A model generated the notes under the pieces. It made no database searches and had not been told where the DNA came from. It saw only the letters and a program-made list of their open reading frames with translations. Of a DNA stretch of 64,000 bases, positions 43,051 to 52,976 are shown piece after piece. This stretch comes from Pseudolactococcus laudensis (lineage in GTDB: Bacteria > Bacillota > Bacilli > Lactobacillales > Streptococcaceae), in contig NZ_JACBNY010000002.1 of assembly GCF_013449735.1 (NCBI RefSeq), positions 1 through 64,000 of the forward strand, given 5' to 3'. Every line of letters starts with the position of its first letter. The first letter of the stretch is position 1. Position numbers and translations under genes: made by a program.

Positions 43051-44436
43051 ATGTCTTTTATAATACAAAAACAAGTAAAACTACCACGCCAGACAATGGT
43101 GACAGCCTGGACGATTATGTTAGCAGCGATAGCCCCGATGTTGGACGCAACCATGATAAATATTGCGGTTAAGCAACTAACGCAGGATTTTTCGACGACA
43201 ATCGGTATGATTCAGTGGGCTATGACAGGTTATATCTTAGCACTTGCGCTAGCAGTACCAATTTCAGGATGGCTGATGCTGCGTTTTGATGGCAAAAAAG
43301 TACTGATTCTTTCAGTTCTAGCTTTTGGTCTGACATCTGTTCTTGTTGGGTTCAGTTGGAAAATCAGTCTATTCATTTTTTTCCGTCTTTTGCAAGGTTT
43401 CAGCGCAGGCATCATAACACCCTTGATGTCCACTTTGCTCGTCAAAACGGCTGGTCCAGAAAATATCGGTAAAGTCATTGCTATCGTGACTACCCCAATG
43501 ATTTTTGGACCTATATTTGGCCCAGTTTTGGTTGGTTTACTCATTGAATTCAGTTCATGGCAGTGGCTTTTTTTCATTAATGTCGGTGTAGTCGCCCTAG
43601 CAATCCCTTTACTCATCCGAAATTTGCCAGATTTTCCAGCGGTTGATGCCTCACGTAAATTGGATATTATCGGGATACTGTTGTTATCAGGTATGAGCAT
43701 CGCCATGATTATGGGCATCTCAAAAGCCGCAGATTCAGCCAGTTTTCTGACACCCTCAACCTTGTTATGGCTAGCGATAGGAGGGGGATTGCTACTCGCC
43801 TACATCCTCTATGACAGACACAGTCCATATCCGACCGTTCTGCCGCTGCGCCTCTTTCACCATTGTACCTTCAAAGCGACAAGTATCGGTCTCTTTCTTG
43901 CCAACATTGCCATTATGGGGCCAATGTTCCTACTTCCTTTAATCTTTCAAAACATGCTAGAGTTGACGACGATTGGGGCAGCGCTTGCGCTGATACCACA
44001 AGGTTTGGGGATGTTAGTTATGCGACCTTATATTGGTCGGATGATTGATAAAGTCGGCGCTAAAAGAGTGGTCTTGGTCAGTGTTGCTCTGTCAATGCTC
44101 GGCTCTGTTCCATTAGTTTTCATCACACAACAGACATCTTTCATCTGGTTATCTCTTATCCTTTTCACTCGTGGGATGGGTGTTGGTGGTATTACCATTG
44201 CTTTATCAAGTGATGCCTATACGGGGCTTGATGAGCAAGACCTGCCGCCTGCTGGTGTTGGCATTAATGTCATTGAGAATTTGGGTTCTAGTTTTGGTAC
44301 AGCGCTTTTAGCGACGGTCTTTGCTGCAACGACTTTGACAGCTGGTCAAGTCGCAGGATTTCATGCGGGATTTCTTGTGTCAATCATTGCGCTTATACTT
44401 GTCGCTTTACCGGCTTTATTTTTGACCCAAAAATAA
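43051..44436 (+). CDS. MFS drug efflux protein, DHA2 (EmrB/QacA) type
   Basis: A proton-driven multidrug exporter of 461 residues with 13-14 predicted helices. The start has the family motif MLDATMINIAVKQL; WAMTGYILALALAVPISGWL and motif A (LMLRFDGKKVLILSVLAFG) follow, then motif C-like TTPMIFGPIFGPVLVGLL. The drug cannot be predicted. It has its own repeated promoter downstream of marR and ends before a strong terminator. Confidence 0.9.
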   Translation: MSFIIQKQVKLPRQTMVTAWTIMLAAIAPMLDATMINIAVKQLTQDFSTTIGMIQWAMTGYILALALAVPISGWLMLRFDGKKVLILSVLAFGLTSVLVGFSWKISLFIFFRLLQGFSAGIITPLMSTLLVKTAGPENIGKVIAIVTTPMIFGPIFGPVLVGLLIEFSSWQWLFFINVGVVALAIPLLIRNLPDFPAVDASRKLDIIGILLLSGMSIAMIMGISKAADSASFLTPSTLLWLAIGGGLLLAYILYDRHSPYPTVLPLRLFHHCTFKATSIGLFLANIAIMGPMFLLPLIFQNMLELTTIGAALALIPQGLGMLVMRPYIGRMIDKVGAKRVVLVSVALSMLGSVPLVFITQQTSFIWLSLILFTRGMGVGGITIALSSDAYTGLDEQDLPPAGVGINVIENLGSSFGTALLATVFAATTLTAGQVAGFHAGFLVSIIALILVALPALFLTQK

Positions 44437-44528
44437 AATATGCCGAGTAGATAAGGTTCAGTTAAGCTAGCAAGTATATAATAAAGTCATTCCTAAAATA
44501 TTTTTCATAAACTTCCCCTTTTCTCAGT

Positions 44529-44560
44529 AGCTCGCCAAGTTTGGCGAGCTTTTGTGTTTT
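44529..44560 (+). terminator. Terminator after the efflux gene
   Basis: AGCTCGCCAA-GT-TTGGCGAGCT is a perfect 10-bp stem followed by TTTGTGTTTTT. Confidence 0.9.
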
Positions 44561-44562
44561 TG

Positions 44563-44571
44563 TGTTATAAT
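44563..44571 (+). promoter_or_regulatory. Extended -10 promoter of yqeG, predicted leaderless
   Basis: TG-T-TATAAT ends 6 bases before ATG 44578, again leaving no room for a ribosome site. Confidence 0.65.
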
Positions 44572-44577
44572 GAAAAC

Positions 44578-45105
44578 ATGAGTATTGAAAATTACAAACC
44601 GGATTTTCTGTTATCGGCTGCCTATCAGCTAGATGCAGAAAGTTTGAGACGGCACGGGATTCGTGCGGTATTGGTAGATTTAGATAATACCTTGACTGCT
44701 TGGAATAATCCTGACGGGACGCCTGAGATGCGTGCTTGGTTGGCAGAGATGAAAGCAACGCATATCAAAGTCATCGTTGTGTCGAATAACAAACATGACC
44801 GGGTCAAGAGAGCTGTTGAGCGATTCGATGTGCCGTTTGTCAGTCGTGCTATGAAGCCTTTCGACATGGGCATTAAAAAAGCGCTTGCGGTCTTGGGTGA
44901 AAAACCTGAGGATGCGGTGATGGTCGGAGACCAGCTGATGACGGACATTCGTGCTGCTAAGCGGGCGGGCGTTCGAAGTGTGTTGGTTAAGCCGTTGGTT
45001 GAATCAGATGCCTGGAATACGAAATTTAATCGTGCGCGTGAACGACGCGTGTGGCGCAAGTTAATAGAAAAATATGGAGAACCTGAGTGGCAGAACGCGA
45101 TTTAG
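44578..45105 (+). CDS. yqeG: YqeG family HAD-type phosphatase
   Basis: A 175-residue HAD-superfamily phosphatase (IIIA type), conserved at the head of the yqeG-yqeH ribosome-assembly cluster of Firmicutes. Motif I is VDLDNTLTAW (nucleophile Asp), motif II VIVVSNN, motif III with MKPFDMGIKKAL, motif IV VGDQLMTDIRAAKRAG. ATG 44578 is chosen over an upstream in-frame ATG that lies on the promoter. The last codons overlap the GTG start of yqeH. The substrate is unknown. Confidence 0.92.
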   Translation: MSIENYKPDFLLSAAYQLDAESLRRHGIRAVLVDLDNTLTAWNNPDGTPEMRAWLAEMKATHIKVIVVSNNKHDRVKRAVERFDVPFVSRAMKPFDMGIKKALAVLGEKPEDAVMVGDQLMTDIRAAKRAGVRSVLVKPLVESDAWNTKFNRARERRVWRKLIEKYGEPEWQNAI

Positions 45106-46223
45106 TAGTAGAAGAAGTAGAAGCCTTACGTTGTATTGGTTGTGGGGCTGAAATACAGACAGTAGATAAAGATGCAATGGGCTATACGCCAAAATCAGCA
45201 CTAGAAAAAGGGCTAGAAACAGGCGAGTTATATTGTCAGCGCTGTTTCCGTCTGCGTCACTATAATGAGATTGCGGCTGTTAATATCAGTGATGATGAGT
45301 TTTTACGTCTCTTGACAGAAGTAGGTAATACTAATGCCTTGGTCGTCAATGTCGTTGATATCTTTGACTTTAATGGGTCGGTTATTCCTGGTTTGCATCG
45401 CTTTGTAGCGGGAAATGACGTGCTTTTAGTTGGGAATAAGCGGGATATCTTACCGAAATCGGTTAAGGAAAGCAAAGTAAGAAATTGGTTGCGCGAACGT
45501 GCGCATGAGGAAGGCCTGCGTCCTGTTGATGTCGTTTTGACTAGCGCCTATAATCGCGATGATACGCTAGACCTCGTAGATGAGATTGAAAATTACCGTG
45601 AAGGTCGAGATGTCTATGTGGTTGGTGTGACCAATGTGGGCAAGTCAACCTTGATTAATGCGATTATTAAGAATGCGACAGGTGACAGTGATGTCATTAC
45701 GACCAGTCGTTTCCCAGGGACAACCCTTGATAAAATCGAGATTCCATTGGATGATGGTAGTTTTATCATCGACACACCAGGGATTATCCATCGCCATCAA
45801 ATGGCGCACTTTATCGGGCCTGAAGACTTGAAATTAGTGAGTCCGAAAAAAGAAATCAAACCAAAAACTTATCAGTTGAATGAAGGTCAGACTTTATTCA
45901 TGGGTGGTTTGGCGCGTTTTGATTACCTAAAAGGTGACAAGCAAGGCTTTACAGGTTTCTTTGATAATCATCTCATGATTCACAGAACCAAACTTGAAAA
46001 GGCAGACGAGTTCTATGTCAAGCATAAAGGTAGCCTTTTAGTGCCACCTCGTGAGGCAGACATGGCTACTTTCCCTAAACTTGTTCGAAAAGAGTTTGCA
46101 ATCAAAGGTAAATCAGACATTGTCTTTTCTGGTCTAGGATGGATTCGAGTTGCTAAACCAGCGATTATTGCTGCTTGGGTGCCTGAGGGTGTCGATGTTG
46201 TGATTAGAAAAAGCTTGATTTAA
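45087..46223 (+). CDS. yqeH: Ribosome biogenesis GTPase YqeH
   Basis: A circularly permuted GTPase required for 30S subunit assembly, 378 residues. An N-terminal zinc finger (CIGCGAEIQ and CQRCFRL) is followed by the permuted G motifs: VGNKRDILP (G4), then GVTNVGKSTLINAI (G1), TTSRFPGTTL (G2) and IDTPGII (G3). The C-terminal part binds RNA or ribosome. The GTG start at 45087, with GGAG upstream, overlaps yqeG by 19 bases. A terminator follows. Confidence 0.96.
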   Translation: MAERDLVVEEVEALRCIGCGAEIQTVDKDAMGYTPKSALEKGLETGELYCQRCFRLRHYNEIAAVNISDDEFLRLLTEVGNTNALVVNVVDIFDFNGSVIPGLHRFVAGNDVLLVGNKRDILPKSVKESKVRNWLRERAHEEGLRPVDVVLTSAYNRDDTLDLVDEIENYREGRDVYVVGVTNVGKSTLINAIIKNATGDSDVITTSRFPGTTLDKIEIPLDDGSFIIDTPGIIHRHQMAHFIGPEDLKLVSPKKEIKPKTYQLNEGQTLFMGGLARFDYLKGDKQGFTGFFDNHLMIHRTKLEKADEFYVKHKGSLLVPPREADMATFPKLVRKEFAIKGKSDIVFSGLGWIRVAKPAIIAAWVPEGVDVVIRKSLI

Positions 46224-46262
46224 TATCTTAGCCTTGATTGGCTCTTAAAGTTAGACATATTG

Positions 46263-46296
46263 AAACCATCATCTTTTTATGATATGATGGTTTTTT
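46263..46296 (+). terminator. Terminator of yqeGH
   Basis: AAACCATCAT with ATGATGGTTT, then T run, 40 bases after the yqeH stop. Confidence 0.85.
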
Positions 46297-46325
46297 AATA
46301 GAAAAAAAGAGAATATTGAGGGAAA

Positions 46326-47006
46326 ATGATGAATAAGATGAAATTGTTATTTCAGGAAAATCCACTAGCCTATATTGGTCTTGGGGTTGCAGCAGTTGGC
46401 GTGGTTGTCATGTTTGTTTTTTTAGTTCAATTAGTTGCGGGCAAAAATAAGAAACATGAGTTAATTAAATTTCTGGTTGCGCTCTTAGTTGTGGTCGCAA
46501 GTCTAGGTGCTTTTATGTATGCAGCATTGACCGTCAAGACGCCTAAAACTGACACGATAATAGCTGTCATGGATGAGATCAACGGCAATCAAAATTATCA
46601 AAATTATAGTCTTGAAGCCAATCAATTGACGACGTCAATGATTAATGAATGGGGTGCATCAGGTGATTTAACACCTGAAAAAGGCCAAGAAATTATCAAT
46701 AGCAAAAAAGTAAAAATCGACGCTTTGCTCGCTAATGGTGCAGGCTATTTGAAAGCAATTGATGCGGCAGCACCAAAAGCCAAACTGGACACTTTACCTA
46801 AAGCATATGGTGATTATGTCGCAGCGATTAAAGAAAATATCAAGATAAGCTTGAACATGTTAACAGATGTACAGACAATTAAGTTAAACCAGAATGAAAC
46901 CGTGGATAAGTTTAACAAAGAATATACACAGTCGTTGATGGCAGCACAAACGACAATCAATTCAGCAGCTGATGCCTTGAATAAATTACGTGGCACTGAG
47001 AAATAA
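46326..47006 (+). CDS. Membrane-anchored protein of unknown function
   Basis: A 226-residue protein that I do not recognise. Two helices (YIGLGVAAVGVVVMFVFLVQL and LVALLVVVASLGAFMYAAL, residues 14-75) are followed by about 145 residues of helical, Asn/Lys/Ala-rich sequence that should lie outside or form a coiled coil. The start follows AGGGAAA. It sits alone between terminators within the ribosome-assembly cluster. Confidence 0.7.
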   Translation: MMNKMKLLFQENPLAYIGLGVAAVGVVVMFVFLVQLVAGKNKKHELIKFLVALLVVVASLGAFMYAALTVKTPKTDTIIAVMDEINGNQNYQNYSLEANQLTTSMINEWGASGDLTPEKGQEIINSKKVKIDALLANGAGYLKAIDAAAPKAKLDTLPKAYGDYVAAIKENIKISLNMLTDVQTIKLNQNETVDKFNKEYTQSLMAAQTTINSAADALNKLRGTEK

Positions 47007-47087
47007 GTAAATGGGTAAAAAACGGCTAGGCATTTTAGTTATTTGACAAGAAGTCTAAAGAAAAAGCCGTCAACTCTGATAAATAAC

Positions 47088-47113
47088 AAGGAAGGTGCGA
47101 TTCCTTCCTTTTT
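47088..47113 (+). terminator. Terminator of the 46.3-kb membrane-protein gene
   Basis: AAGGAAGG-TGCGATT-CCTTCCTT followed by TTT. Confidence 0.85.
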
Positions 47114-47229
47114 GTTTCCTCTAAATTATGGTAAAATTAAACTTAGAGATTTAAAATTTTGAATCGACAGCACACAAGCGGTTAGACTGATTATTTACAG
47201 TGTCTAACGCTAAATATAGAAAGATAATT

Positions 47230-47538
47230 ATGGCATTAACAGGAAAACAAAAACGATATCTACGCGCTGAAGCGCACCATTTGACACCGATTGTCCAAAT
47301 TGGTAAAGGTGGTTTAACTAATGAAATCAAGACGAGTATTCGTAAGGCATTAGATGCCCGTGAATTAATCAAAGTGGCGATTCTACAAAACTCTGATGCT
47401 GACATTCAGGATGTAGCAGAAGAAATTGAAGAAATGTCATTTGATGTGGTCCAAACTATTGGTCGCATTTTAGTCGTCTTTAAAGTAGCTGAAAAACGCG
47501 AAAATCGCAAGCTCTCCCTCAAAGTCAAAGAGTTGTAA
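47230..47538 (+). CDS. yhbY: Ribosome assembly RNA-binding protein YhbY
   Basis: A CRM-domain RNA-binding protein of 102 residues that associates with pre-50S subunits. It starts MALTGKQKRYLRAEAHHLTP, with the GKGG loop (VQIGKGGLTNEI) and the basic C-terminus KRENRKLSLKVKEL. ATG 47230 is chosen because family members begin here, although an in-frame GTG exists 30 bases earlier. TG-G-TAAAAT near 47130 is a possible promoter, and the leader can fold GTTAGAC/GTCTAAC. Confidence 0.93.
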   Translation: MALTGKQKRYLRAEAHHLTPIVQIGKGGLTNEIKTSIRKALDARELIKVAILQNSDADIQDVAEEIEEMSFDVVQTIGRILVVFKVAEKRENRKLSLKVKEL

Positions 47539-47623
47539 GCCTAACTTTTTAGGTGGCCGTAAGGCTCACATATCAACAACACGTCTCACGCATGTTCCGT
47601 CGCAAGCAAAAAAGGAGTTATCG

Positions 47624-48226
47624 ATGGGAATTGAACTTCTCACACCTTATACGAAAGTTGAACTTGAACCGCAAAAAACGGGTAGTCGTCGCCAAATTGG
47701 CCTTTTTGTCGGGAAATTTGCCCCGATTCATCTGGCGCATTTGGTGATTGCGGACCAGGTGTGGCGAGAGCTCAATCTCGAGCGCGTTTTATTCATGCCT
47801 GAATATGACGATGAAAATGGGACGATTATCAGCCTTTTAGCGCGCGGTTTGCAAGGACATCCGGGCTTTGGTATCGACATGGCGCGGCTTAATCGCACGA
47901 GGCAGCCCCTTATTGAAACGCTGAAAACCCTCATCGCTAATAACCCAGATACAGACTTTTACTTGATTGCAGGCAGTGATGAGATTGGTAGATTGTCTCA
48001 GTTGGAAAATGCGTCAGAATTGGCGCAACTGGTACAACTTGTGGGTGTGCAGCGCCCGAAATTCAGAACGGGGACGTCGTTACCTATTTTATGGGTGGAT
48101 GTGCCACAGATGGATATTTCGTCTAAACATCTGCGAGACATGATGCGTCAAGGTATTGAGCCTAAGTTTTTGATGCCAGATGCGGTGCTTGATGTGATTA
48201 AGGAGAGAGGATTGTATGGCCTTTGA
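47624..48226 (+). CDS. nadD: Nicotinate-nucleotide adenylyltransferase-like protein (divergent NadD)
   Basis: NadD joins nicotinate mononucleotide to ATP in NAD synthesis. The 200-residue protein has the right place (before yqeK) and the family frame: [16 protein letters not shown], nucleotide-binding [22 protein letters not shown], and the late [12 protein letters not shown]. The HxxH pair is intact. But the usual GGNFNPxHxAH has lost its first Gly and Asn, and the PPHK loop, SYTxDT and GxDxxxxLxxW motifs are replaced ([29 protein letters not shown]). A functional shift or loss is possible. A strong AAAAGGAG site precedes the ATG. Confidence 0.78.
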   Translation: MGIELLTPYTKVELEPQKTGSRRQIGLFVGKFAPIHLAHLVIADQVWRELNLERVLFMPEYDDENGTIISLLARGLQGHPGFGIDMARLNRTRQPLIETLKTLIANNPDTDFYLIAGSDEIGRLSQLENASELAQLVQLVGVQRPKFRTGTSLPILWVDVPQMDISSKHLRDMMRQGIEPKFLMPDAVLDVIKERGLYGL

Positions 48227-48815
48227 GTTTTATCCAGAAGTTGGGCTGACACGAGTTGAATTATTTGATAAAATTTCAGCTAACATGTCTGAGAAACGCT
48301 TTCGGCATGTGCAAAATGTTGCTAAGTCCGCGCTTAAATTAGCTGAACGCTGGGGATATTCTGAACCTAGAAAAGCAGAATTAGCGGGACTTCTACATGA
48401 TTATGCGAAAGAAGAAACGGATGCAACCTTTATCCAGCTGATTGAAAAATATCAGCTAGACCCAGACCTTCTCAACTGGAATAATAATGTTTGGCACGGT
48501 CTCGTTGGTATTTATAAAATTCAGGAAGACTTGGGATTGACTGACCCTGAGATTATCCGTGCGATTGAGATTCATACAGTTGGTAGTGCGGCTATGACTT
48601 TGCTAGATAAGATTTTGTATGTGGCAGATTATGTTGAAGAAGGCCGCGCTTTCGAGGGTGTTGATGCCGCACGTCATCTTGCATACGAGCAGGATCTGGA
48701 TGCTGCGGTTGCCTATGAAACAGTGCACACGGTCGCATTTCTAACTAGCAAGCACGTCAGAATCTATCCGCAAACGATTTTAACCTATAATGCCTATGTT
48801 GACCAACTCAAATAG
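48216..48815 (+). CDS. yqeK: YqeK family HD-domain hydrolase
   Basis: A metal-dependent phosphohydrolase of 199 residues; the YqeK family hydrolyses diadenosine tetraphosphate symmetrically (established for relatives). The HD signature is complete: [20 protein letters not shown] (His-Asp), WHGLVG and the distal [11 protein letters not shown]. It overlaps nadD by 11 bases. Confidence 0.93.
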   Translation: MAFEFYPEVGLTRVELFDKISANMSEKRFRHVQNVAKSALKLAERWGYSEPRKAELAGLLHDYAKEETDATFIQLIEKYQLDPDLLNWNNNVWHGLVGIYKIQEDLGLTDPEIIRAIEIHTVGSAAMTLLDKILYVADYVEEGRAFEGVDAARHLAYEQDLDAAVAYETVHTVAFLTSKHVRIYPQTILTYNAYVDQLK

Positions 48816-49762
48816 AACCAAAAAACGTCTACTTGTGGGCTTTACTGCTGGTTTTCTAGCAATCAATGGCGCTCAAGGTATCTATCAAGCGCTTTTGATG
48901 GACAGACGCAAGCGACAGTTCCTAGCTTATCTAAAAAATGATGCAAGGGTTACTTTTGGCAATTTTCATCGTGGCTCAGTCTATGGCTACAAGCATATCA
49001 GAAGTTCCCAGGACGTTTATTTTGCGGTGAGACAACTCTCTGATGAACGATTTATCGTTCGTAGACATGCCCAGATTTGGGGGATGCCAGAAAGTTATTT
49101 AGTCACTGATTTCGACTATAACTTTCTCAGTGATTTTGCTTACTATGTCGATGATCAGATGGCTACGCAAGACCATTTTGAGCCGATTCGTGCTGGGGAT
49201 TGTTTAGATGACAGATTTCAAGTCGTTCAAACAATTGATGATGAGGCAACGGGTTTGCAAGCCATGGCTGTACAAGTCAGTCAAACGCAACTCGTCATAG
49301 CTTATGCTGGCACGAATCCCCTTGATGCTAGGGATTTGAAGATGGATATGACGACGATTGTCGCCAAGCAAAATCTGCCTAGTTCAGAAAATAGCCAGCA
49401 ACATCAAAAAGCTGAAAAATTTTTATCAGGCAGTCCAAGCTGAATATCCTGATAGAATTATCACGCTGACAGGTCATTCACTTGGTGGATTTCTGGCTTT
49501 ATACGTCGCTTGTAGACAGAGGCCTGGTGCCACGGTATATAATGCGCCCGATCCATGTCAGCTGTTAGCCGACATGCCCCAAGAACGAGAACTTAAACTG
49601 ATAAATTACCGCCATGTTTATGATGCTATGGGCAACTTTGCGGGTAATGGCACGGGTGCTGAAGTGTTCAGTAATCGGCGCTTTTTCCTCGCACGCACGC
49701 CTTTTGTTTACCATGGTATCGCCTCATGGCGCTTTGATTCAAACGGAAAAATAGAAAGATAA
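48790..49762 (+). pseudogene. Alpha/beta hydrolase (lipase-like), frameshifted
   Basis: The first piece (48790-49443) has a membrane or signal helix (LLVGFTAGFLAINGAQGIYQ) and TQLVIAYAGTNPLDARD, the strand before the nucleophile. After KAEKF the frame leaves; one base away it continues YQAVQAEYPDRIITLTGHSLGGF with the catalytic GHSLGG and runs to 49762 (YHGIASWRFDSNGKIER). An extra T in the run 49420-49424 explains it. Together the protein would be about 323 residues. It overlaps yqeK by 26 bases. Confidence 0.8.
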
Positions 49763-49768
49763 GAAAAT

Positions 49769-50125
49769 ATGACAATTCAAAATGTACTACAAACCGCAGT
49801 GAAAGCTGCAGATGATAAAAAAGCCCTCAATATTGTTGCTTTAGATATGCGCGAAGTGAGCGGTGTGATGGATACGCTTGTCGTGATGGAAGCGATGAAT
49901 GCGCGTCAAATTGATGCGATTGTTGACAATATCACAGAAGCTATTAAGAAAAATGGTGGTGAAATTCACGGTGTTGAAGGCGTTGGCGCAGACGGTTGGG
50001 TCTTAATTGACTTGATCGACGTGGTTATCAATGTCATGACCCACGATTCACGCCTGACGTATAGCCTTGAAAAACTTTGGCACGACGCTCCAGATATTGA
50101 CGTAGACGAGTGGTTGACAGCATAA
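49769..50125 (+). CDS. rsfS: Ribosomal silencing factor RsfS
   Basis: RsfS binds L14 on the 50S subunit and blocks joining of subunits in starved cells. The 118-residue protein shows the family sequence: NIVALDMREVSGVMDTLVV, then GVEGVGADGWVLIDLIDVVI and the C-terminal YSLEKLWHDAP. It starts 6 bases after the hydrolase frame ends. Confidence 0.95.
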   Translation: MTIQNVLQTAVKAADDKKALNIVALDMREVSGVMDTLVVMEAMNARQIDAIVDNITEAIKKNGGEIHGVEGVGADGWVLIDLIDVVINVMTHDSRLTYSLEKLWHDAPDIDVDEWLTA

Positions 50126-50140
50126 TGATACTGAAAGCGG

Positions 50141-50155
50141 TGCGACGTAGTCGCA
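50141..50155. repeat. Small palindrome between rsfS and the methyltransferase gene
   Basis: TGCGAC-GTA-GTCGCA, a perfect 6-bp stem. No T run follows, so it is probably an mRNA hairpin. Confidence 0.5.
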
Positions 50156-50174
50156 TCTAATGAAGTGAGAAAAT

Positions 50175-50927
50175 ATGGATAATTATCAAGAATTTGCACG
50201 CGTTTATGACACGATTATGGACGATACCTTATACGATGCTTGGCATGATTTTTCGCGTCGGCATTTACCGTCAGAAACGACAGATATACTAGAGCTTGCT
50301 TGTGGCACAGGCAAGCTTTCTGTGCAGTTTGCGCGAGATGGCTACGCAGTGACTGGACTCGATTTGTCAGAAGAAATGCTGACTATCGCTTACAACCGAG
50401 CGCTTGACGAGCTAGACGAATCCACAGGCATCGGCTTTATTGAAGGCGACATGCGCGATCTGAGTGACGTCGGCACCTATGATGCCGTAACTTGTTATAG
50501 CGATAGCATCTGCTACATGCCTGATCGTGAGGCCGTGCAAGAAGTCTTTGACGGCGTCTTCAACGCCTTGAATGCGGGTGGCACCTTTATCTTCGATGTG
50601 CACTCCGTGCATCAGATCGATCATGTCTTTCCAGGCTATGCCTATCATGAAAACGAAGAGGACTTTGCCTTTATTTGGGACTCATTTCCAGGTGAAAAAG
50701 CCCACAGCATCACTCATGAACTAACCTTCTTTGTCAAGGATAGCGAAGGGAAATTTGAGCGCCGTGATGAAGTCCATGACGAGCGGACTTACACGATTGA
50801 CAATTACCTGACCATGCTAGATAATGCAGGTTTTGTTTCGGTCCAAGTCTTTGCTGATTTTGAAGATACTGCACCACAAGAAAAAGATGACAGTGCGCGT
50901 TGGTTCTTTGTTGCCAGAAAAGATTAA
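50175..50927 (+). CDS. Class I SAM-dependent methyltransferase
   Basis: A 250-residue methyltransferase usually found after rsfS in Firmicutes; the substrate is unknown. AdoMet-binding motif I is ILELACGTGKLSVQFA (about residues 38-53), followed by VTGLDLSEEMLTIA, GDMRDL and FDVHSVHQ. It starts MDNYQEFARVYDTIMDD with GAAGTGAGAAA upstream. Confidence 0.9.
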   Translation: MDNYQEFARVYDTIMDDTLYDAWHDFSRRHLPSETTDILELACGTGKLSVQFARDGYAVTGLDLSEEMLTIAYNRALDELDESTGIGFIEGDMRDLSDVGTYDAVTCYSDSICYMPDREAVQEVFDGVFNALNAGGTFIFDVHSVHQIDHVFPGYAYHENEEDFAFIWDSFPGEKAHSITHELTFFVKDSEGKFERRDEVHDERTYTIDNYLTMLDNAGFVSVQVFADFEDTAPQEKDDSARWFFVARKD

Positions 50928-51116
50928 GCAAGAGCATGACGCCGATAGACTTCTATATCATGAAGTATCATGCAAAAAAAAGATAACGACGGTCGAAAAC
51001 AACTAGGCGGCAGTCTAGGGTGCTTGCAATAATTTGCTATGCTACTTGTCATCGTGTTTATGGTCGTTTTGATTAGGCTAATAGCTGGTACACTTTTTTA
51101 AATGAAAGGAAATACT

Positions 51117-51749
51117 ATGTTCTATTTAGGTATCGTCGTGGTCGTAGGCTTGGTAGTCTACCTGACAGAAGATAAACGACAAAGAAAAATGCCAACGTGG
51201 TTAAAAGTACTTTTGGTCATCGTAGGCTTAGTCGTTCTAGCCGATATTTCTGAAGAATTAATGGGGGTTGTTTTTCTAGCCCTCATCGTCAGTTGGTTTG
51301 TCAGACGGCCAAGTCGTCAAAATAGACGTCAGGCAGCAGCAGCCAATGCAATGCGAGAACAAGCTAAATCTTCTTCCGCGCAGCCAATTGATCCGATTAA
51401 ACACTATGTCTCAACACCCAAGCGCCGTGAAGCTCTAGCAGAGTTAGACAGCACACCCGAAGAATTAGCAGCCTACATTCATCAAGAAATCGATACCTTC
51501 TTCCTGAATGAGTGGACTAAGATGTCAGTCATTTATACAGACCAGTCTCATCAGTTTGACGATGATGTTCAAGAGAATGCTGGGTATCAAATGCGAGAAA
51601 TTTTGGATGCTATTTCTGCCAAATTTGCCAAGAAAAAACGGGCTGAAATGGTTGAAAAACAATCAATTAACGAAGAACTGAAAGCCCAACATAAACAAGA
51701 AATTGACATCGCCATGCAAGTTTATGAAAAGTGGCAGGATAAGTCATGA
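51117..51749 (+). CDS. Membrane protein of unknown function
   Basis: A 210-residue protein that I do not recognise. The start at 51117 is preferred to the ATG at 51102 because AAAGGA lies between them. Two or three helices ([48 protein letters not shown]) occupy residues 1-65, then a basic linker ([13 protein letters not shown]) and a charged, helical cytosolic part of about 130 residues. It overlaps the tmcAL start by 4 bases. Confidence 0.75.
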   Translation: MFYLGIVVVVGLVVYLTEDKRQRKMPTWLKVLLVIVGLVVLADISEELMGVVFLALIVSWFVRRPSRQNRRQAAAANAMREQAKSSSAQPIDPIKHYVSTPKRREALAELDSTPEELAAYIHQEIDTFFLNEWTKMSVIYTDQSHQFDDDVQENAGYQMREILDAISAKFAKKKRAEMVEKQSINEELKAQHKQEIDIAMQVYEKWQDKS

Positions 51750-52867
51750 GCTTACCTAAAGTTTCAGGTATCATTGCAGAGTTTAACCCCTTTCATCATG
51801 GGCATCAGTACTTGTTGTCACAAGCACCAGGTCTGAAAATCGTTATCATGAGTGGCAATTGGATGCAACGAGGTGAGCCTGCGATTGTGGACAAGTGGAC
51901 ACGTGCCCAAATGGCCTTAAAAAATGGTGCGGACATTATCGTCGAGCTACCATTTTTTGCTAGTGTTCAGGGGGCTGACTATTTCGCCCAATATGCGGTG
52001 CAAATGCTAGCTGACTTAGGTGTTAATCAGTTGGTCTTTGGGACAGATTCTGATGATGTCGACTATGACATACTATGTCAGCTTTATCACGAGAAAAGTA
52101 TAGAGATTCAGAGGTTTTTAGAAACTCTGCCTGAAAACTTGTCTTATCCACAAAAGATGCAGCAGATGTGGCAGACTTTTGCTGGTATTCAATTTGATGG
52201 CAATACACCCAATCATATCCTAGGCTTAGCCTATACCAAGGCCGTGGCAACTGTCGCGGCAAACATCCAGTTACACCCAGTCAAGCGGATAGGAGCAGGC
52301 TTTCACGATGACACCTTGTCACAATTTGCCTCAGCGACTGCGATTCGTGAGCATGCAGATGAAGATTTAACAAGCTTTATGCCAGACTATGCTAGCTTTC
52401 AAGTAGCGCCTAAAGTTCAGTGGTTGAATTATTTTCCCTTGCTTAAATATCAGCTCCTTTCCGCACGTCTTACCGACATTTTCCAGGTTAATGATGAGCT
52501 GGCTGTCAGATTGAAAAGTGCCATTAAAACAGCGACAGATTTTGAAGCCTTAGTGGATGCCGTGGTGACGAAGCGCTATACCAAAGCACGAGTTAGGCGT
52601 TTGTTGACTTACATCTTGGTCAATGTGCCTAAATCACAAGTCTTTGAGCAGTTCAAACCACATGTGCTAGGCTTTTCAGCAGCGGGTCAGCGCTATCTGA
52701 AAAATTTTGATGTCGTGACCAAGGTAGGTAAAACCTATCAAGACAGACTCACACTTCAGGCAGACGCTATCTATCGTCTGGGCAATCAAGCCATTCTTGA
52801 GCAAAATTATGGTCGGCCACCGCTTAGGCAGACGCATGGCGCAGCCCAAGGGAAAGAAATAGGTTAA
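51746..52867 (+). CDS. tmcAL: tRNA(Met) cytidine acetate ligase (YlbM family)
   Basis: TmcAL forms N4-acetylcytidine at the wobble base of elongator tRNA-Met using acetate and ATP. The 373-residue protein has the nucleotidyltransferase start [20 protein letters not shown], with HxGH, and [28 protein letters not shown] and the ATAIREH motif. It overlaps the membrane-protein gene by 4 bases. Confidence 0.93.
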   Translation: MSLPKVSGIIAEFNPFHHGHQYLLSQAPGLKIVIMSGNWMQRGEPAIVDKWTRAQMALKNGADIIVELPFFASVQGADYFAQYAVQMLADLGVNQLVFGTDSDDVDYDILCQLYHEKSIEIQRFLETLPENLSYPQKMQQMWQTFAGIQFDGNTPNHILGLAYTKAVATVAANIQLHPVKRIGAGFHDDTLSQFASATAIREHADEDLTSFMPDYASFQVAPKVQWLNYFPLLKYQLLSARLTDIFQVNDELAVRLKSAIKTATDFEALVDAVVTKRYTKARVRRLLTYILVNVPKSQVFEQFKPHVLGFSAAGQRYLKNFDVVTKVGKTYQDRLTLQADAIYRLGNQAILEQNYGRPPLRQTHGAAQGKEIG

Positions 52868-52976
52868 TGGGCTAAAAAAGTGTCGAAAATGACACAATAG
52901 CTGACAAATGTCGAAATTATGATAAAATAGTATAGAATAATAATAATGCTAAAAGGATACGAAAGAAGGAGTAATA

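Noticed and set aside
49358-49762. Separate hydrolase gene starting at 49358
   Set aside because: Its first residues are out-of-frame sequence; family likeness begins only at YQAVQAEYP, so it is the second half of the frameshifted gene.
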